Assembly (NCBI GenBank): GCA_964601735.1 | Contig: CAZROO010000005.1 | Coordinates: 1 to 64,000 of the forward strand | Direction: 5' to 3' | From: DATAJX01 sp964601735 | Lineage (GTDB): Bacteria > Pseudomonadota > Alphaproteobacteria > UBA2136 > UBA6156 | DNA length: 64,000 nucleotides | Shown here: positions 61,963 through 64,000 of the stretch, one piece after another | Layout: every line of letters starts with the position of its first letter | Numbering within the stretch: position 1 is the stretch's first letter | Program-made: the position numbers and the translations under genes | Notes under the pieces: generated by a model | Told to the model about the DNA's origin: nothing | Seen by the model: only the letters and a program-made list of their open reading frames with translations | Database searches by the model: none

Positions 61963-64000
61963 TTACAAGGCGGCGCGGGAGGCTTCGAGGGCCTTTTTCA
62001 GGTCTCCGGCAGGGGCGCCGGCGTTGGCCATGTCAGGTCTGCCACCGCCTTTGCCGCCGAGCACCGCCGCTGCCGCGTTCACAATCGCGGGGGCCTGGTA
62101 TTTGCCGGTAAGGCTCTTGCTCACGCCCGCCACCAGCGTGGCCTTGCCTTCGGCCGTGGTGGCGAGGATAAAGACACCTTCGTGCTTATCCTTCAGTTTT
62201 TCCACTGCGGTACGCAACGCGTCGGCGTCGGCGCCGGGGACTTCGTGCGCCACAAAGGTGATGCCCTTGACCTGCTCGGTCGGCAGGGTGGCGACGTCGA
62301 TGGCGGCGGCAGCTTTGGGCGCAGCCTTGGCTTTTTTCAGCGTTTCTTCGAGGCGCGCGGGGACGTCTGTCGGTTTGGTTTTGAGAATACCCGCCGCAGT
62401 GCGCAGCGTGTCGGCGTCGGCCAGCAGGGCGTCGAACGCGGCCTGGTGGGTGACGGCTTCGAGGCGGCGGATACCTGCCGCCACGCTACTTTCGCTCAGC
62501 ACGCGGAATAAACCGATCTCACCCGTTTGCGCAACGTGCGTGCCGCCGCAGAGATCGGCGGTGATCATTTGGGTGCTGTCGGGGTTGCCCATGTAGACCA
62601 CGCGGACTTCGTCGCCGTATTTTTCACCGAACTGGGCAGTAGCGCCGCTTTTCACGGCTTCTTCCTTGCCGAGGATGCGCGTGACCACAGGCAGGTTTTC
62701 CCACACCCAGGCGTTCACTTTATGTTCGAGCGCGCGGATTTCTTCCGGCGTCATTGCCTTTATGTGGCTGAAGTCGAAACGGGTGGTGGCGTCATCCTGG
62801 CGACTGCCGCGTTGGACGACGTGCTCGCCAAGGATTTGACGCAGTCCGGCGAACAGCAGGTGCGTGACGCTGTGGTTGCGGGCGATTTTGGCACGGCGTT
62901 CGGGGTTAACATGCAATTCGACATTGGCACCAAGTTTGACGGTGCCCTTCTCGACCGTAACGTGGTGGACAAAAACGCCGTCGAGCACTTTTTGAGTGTC
63001 AGTGACGGCAAGCTTGAACCCCTCGCCTTCGACGGTACCGGTATCCCCCACCTGGCCGCCACTTTCGGCGTAAAATGGCGTTTGGTTGACGACGAGTTGG
63101 CCCTTGTCACCTTGTTTCAGCGAGTCGACTTTTTGACCATCTTGCACGAAGGCTTTAACCACGCCCTCGGCAGAGAGCACTTTGTAACCAAGGAATTCGG
63201 TGGGGCCAGCGTCGGCCTGCACGTCGAACCAGACTTCGGACAGCGCCTTATCGCCGCTGCCTTTGAAGGACGCGCGGGCGCGTTGTTTCTGCTCTTCCAT
63301 CGCGGTTTGGAAACCGTCGACATTGACGGAGATGTCCTTGGCCTTGAGCGCATCCTGCGTCAGGTCGAGCGGGAAACCATAGGTGTCGTAGAGTTTGAAC
63401 GCGACTTCGCCTTCAAGCATGTCGCCTTTTTTGAGGCCTTTGGTTTCCTGCTCCAAAAGTTTCAAACCTTGGGTCAGCGTTTTGCCAAAGCGTTCCTCTT
63501 CCATCTTGATGACGTCAGTAGCCATCGGCGCGCCGCGTTGCAGCTCGGGATAGGCTTCGCCCATCAGGCCCACCAGCGTGGGGACGAGCTTGTGGATGAA
63601 CGGCTTGTCCGTGCCCAGCAGGTGGCCGTGGCGCATGGCGCGGCGCATGATGCGGCGCAGCACGTAGCCGCGGCCTTCGTTGGAGGGCATCACACCATCG
63701 ACCATCAGGAAGGTCATCGCGCGCAGGTGGTCGGCGATGACGCGGAGGCTCATGTCGCTTTCGTCATTCGTGCGGTACTTCACGCCCGCGAGGTTGCCCG
63801 CCGCGTTGATGATGTGCTGGAACACGTCGGTGTCGTAGTTGCTGTAAACCCCCTGCACCGCGCACATGATGCGCTCGAGCCCCGCGCCGGTATCGATGTT
63901 TTTGTGCTTGAGCGGAATCTTGGAGCCGTCCTTTTGCAGGTCGAACTGTGTGAAGACGTGATTCCAGATCTCCATCCAGCGGTCGCCGTCTTCTTCCGGC
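61963..64000 (-). CDS. alaS: Alanyl-tRNA synthetase, N-terminal part beyond the window
   Basis: The visible 679 codons (first partial) start in the catalytic core (PEEDGDRWMEIWNHVFTQFD) and run to the stop at 61963. The editing domain has HSVTH and CGGTH zinc-type residues, and the C-terminal domain follows. The family is about 875 aa, so roughly 200 residues lie past the right edge. It charges tRNA-Ala and clears mischarged Ser. Confidence 0.96.
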   Translation of the reverse strand, partial: PEEDGDRWMEIWNHVFTQFDLQKDGSKIPLKHKNIDTGAGLERIMCAVQGVYSNYDTDVFQHIINAAGNLAGVKYRTNDESDMSLRVIADHLRAMTFLMVDGVMPSNEGRGYVLRRIMRRAMRHGHLLGTDKPFIHKLVPTLVGLMGEAYPELQRGAPMATDVIKMEEERFGKTLTQGLKLLEQETKGLKKGDMLEGEVAFKLYDTYGFPLDLTQDALKAKDISVNVDGFQTAMEEQKQRARASFKGSGDKALSEVWFDVQADAGPTEFLGYKVLSAEGVVKAFVQDGQKVDSLKQGDKGQLVVNQTPFYAESGGQVGDTGTVEGEGFKLAVTDTQKVLDGVFVHHVTVEKGTVKLGANVELHVNPERRAKIARNHSVTHLLFAGLRQILGEHVVQRGSRQDDATTRFDFSHIKAMTPEEIRALEHKVNAWVWENLPVVTRILGKEEAVKSGATAQFGEKYGDEVRVVYMGNPDSTQMITADLCGGTHVAQTGEIGLFRVLSESSVAAGIRRLEAVTHQAAFDALLADADTLRTAAGILKTKPTDVPARLEETLKKAKAAPKAAAAIDVATLPTEQVKGITFVAHEVPGADADALRTAVEKLKDKHEGVFILATTAEGKATLVAGVSKSLTGKYQAPAIVNAAAAVLGGKGGGRPDMANAGAPAGDLKKALEASRAAL

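Overview
The window reads as GC-rich chromosomal DNA of a free-living or host-associated alphaproteobacterium. It carries gene blocks typical of that class: sdhE-mfd next to recG, spoT to acpS-lepB-rnc-era-recO, yajC-secD-secF near an NlpD-like LysM/M23 lipoprotein, pepA-holC-ndk, lptF-lptG-lptD, an HdaA-type DnaA regulator, and the long (~370 aa) alphaproteobacterial dCTP deaminase. It is an outer-membrane, LPS-making cell (LptD/F/G, KdsA, Pal, AsmA, autotransporter). A run of exactly 100 N at 57008-57107 marks a scaffold gap. I could not fix the genus.

Layout. 1-4200: the start of a leftward gene at the left edge, a lipoprotein hydrolase, a classical autotransporter, a 69-aa orphan and tRNA-Pro(CGG). 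4231-12062: a leftward cluster with hdaA, degP-like protease, rarA, an alpha/beta hydrolase and an rluC-like gene tightly coupled, then an AsmA-family gene. 12101-15407: a secreted orphan, ndk with a histone-like tail, holC and pepA. 15512-20039: lptF-lptG-lptD rightward. 20090-25260: deoxyribosyltransferase-like gene, His/Met-rich exported protein, ftsB-like, kdsA, three small rightward orphans, a small lipoprotein and exported msrA. 25291-31570: recO, era, rnc, lepB, acpS, DUF2062 and spoT, all leftward. 31822-34549: papain-like orphan, small membrane protein, rpoZ, degenerate PanC-like gene and smpB. 34553-44811: mfd, sdhE, recG, ssb and uvrA. 44979-50831: secreted Cys-rich orphan, coiled-coil protein, superoxide dismutase, dcd, secF, secD and yajC. 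50832-55615: a stretch rich in orphans and repeats around an nlpD-like gene and a DedA-like gene. 55616-64000: pal, glycine-zipper lipoprotein, gap, isocitrate dehydrogenase, orphans, ribbon-helix-helix protein, PhnB-like protein and most of alaS.

The most unusual signal is two families of dispersed palindromic repeats that sit not only between genes but in frame inside conserved genes. Family 1 is a 20-bp stem-loop with a GAAG loop. It occurs three times inside uvrA and once inside the signal-peptide region of the DegP-like protease, and also between genes. Family 2 is an inverted purine/pyrimidine repeat. It lies twice in mfd, at the N-terminus of uvrA, in a secreted Pro-rich protein and in several intergenic regions. 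This resembles the protein-coding palindromic elements known from Rickettsia.

A second notable signal is a shared heat-shock-like (RpoH-type) promoter, CTTGAAA-N13-nCCCAT-like, ahead of four unrelated small orphan genes, each followed by its own terminator. A third is an approximately 188-bp element with inverted ends (55341-55528) and a partial relative at 51866-51950, both just upstream of leftward orphan genes.
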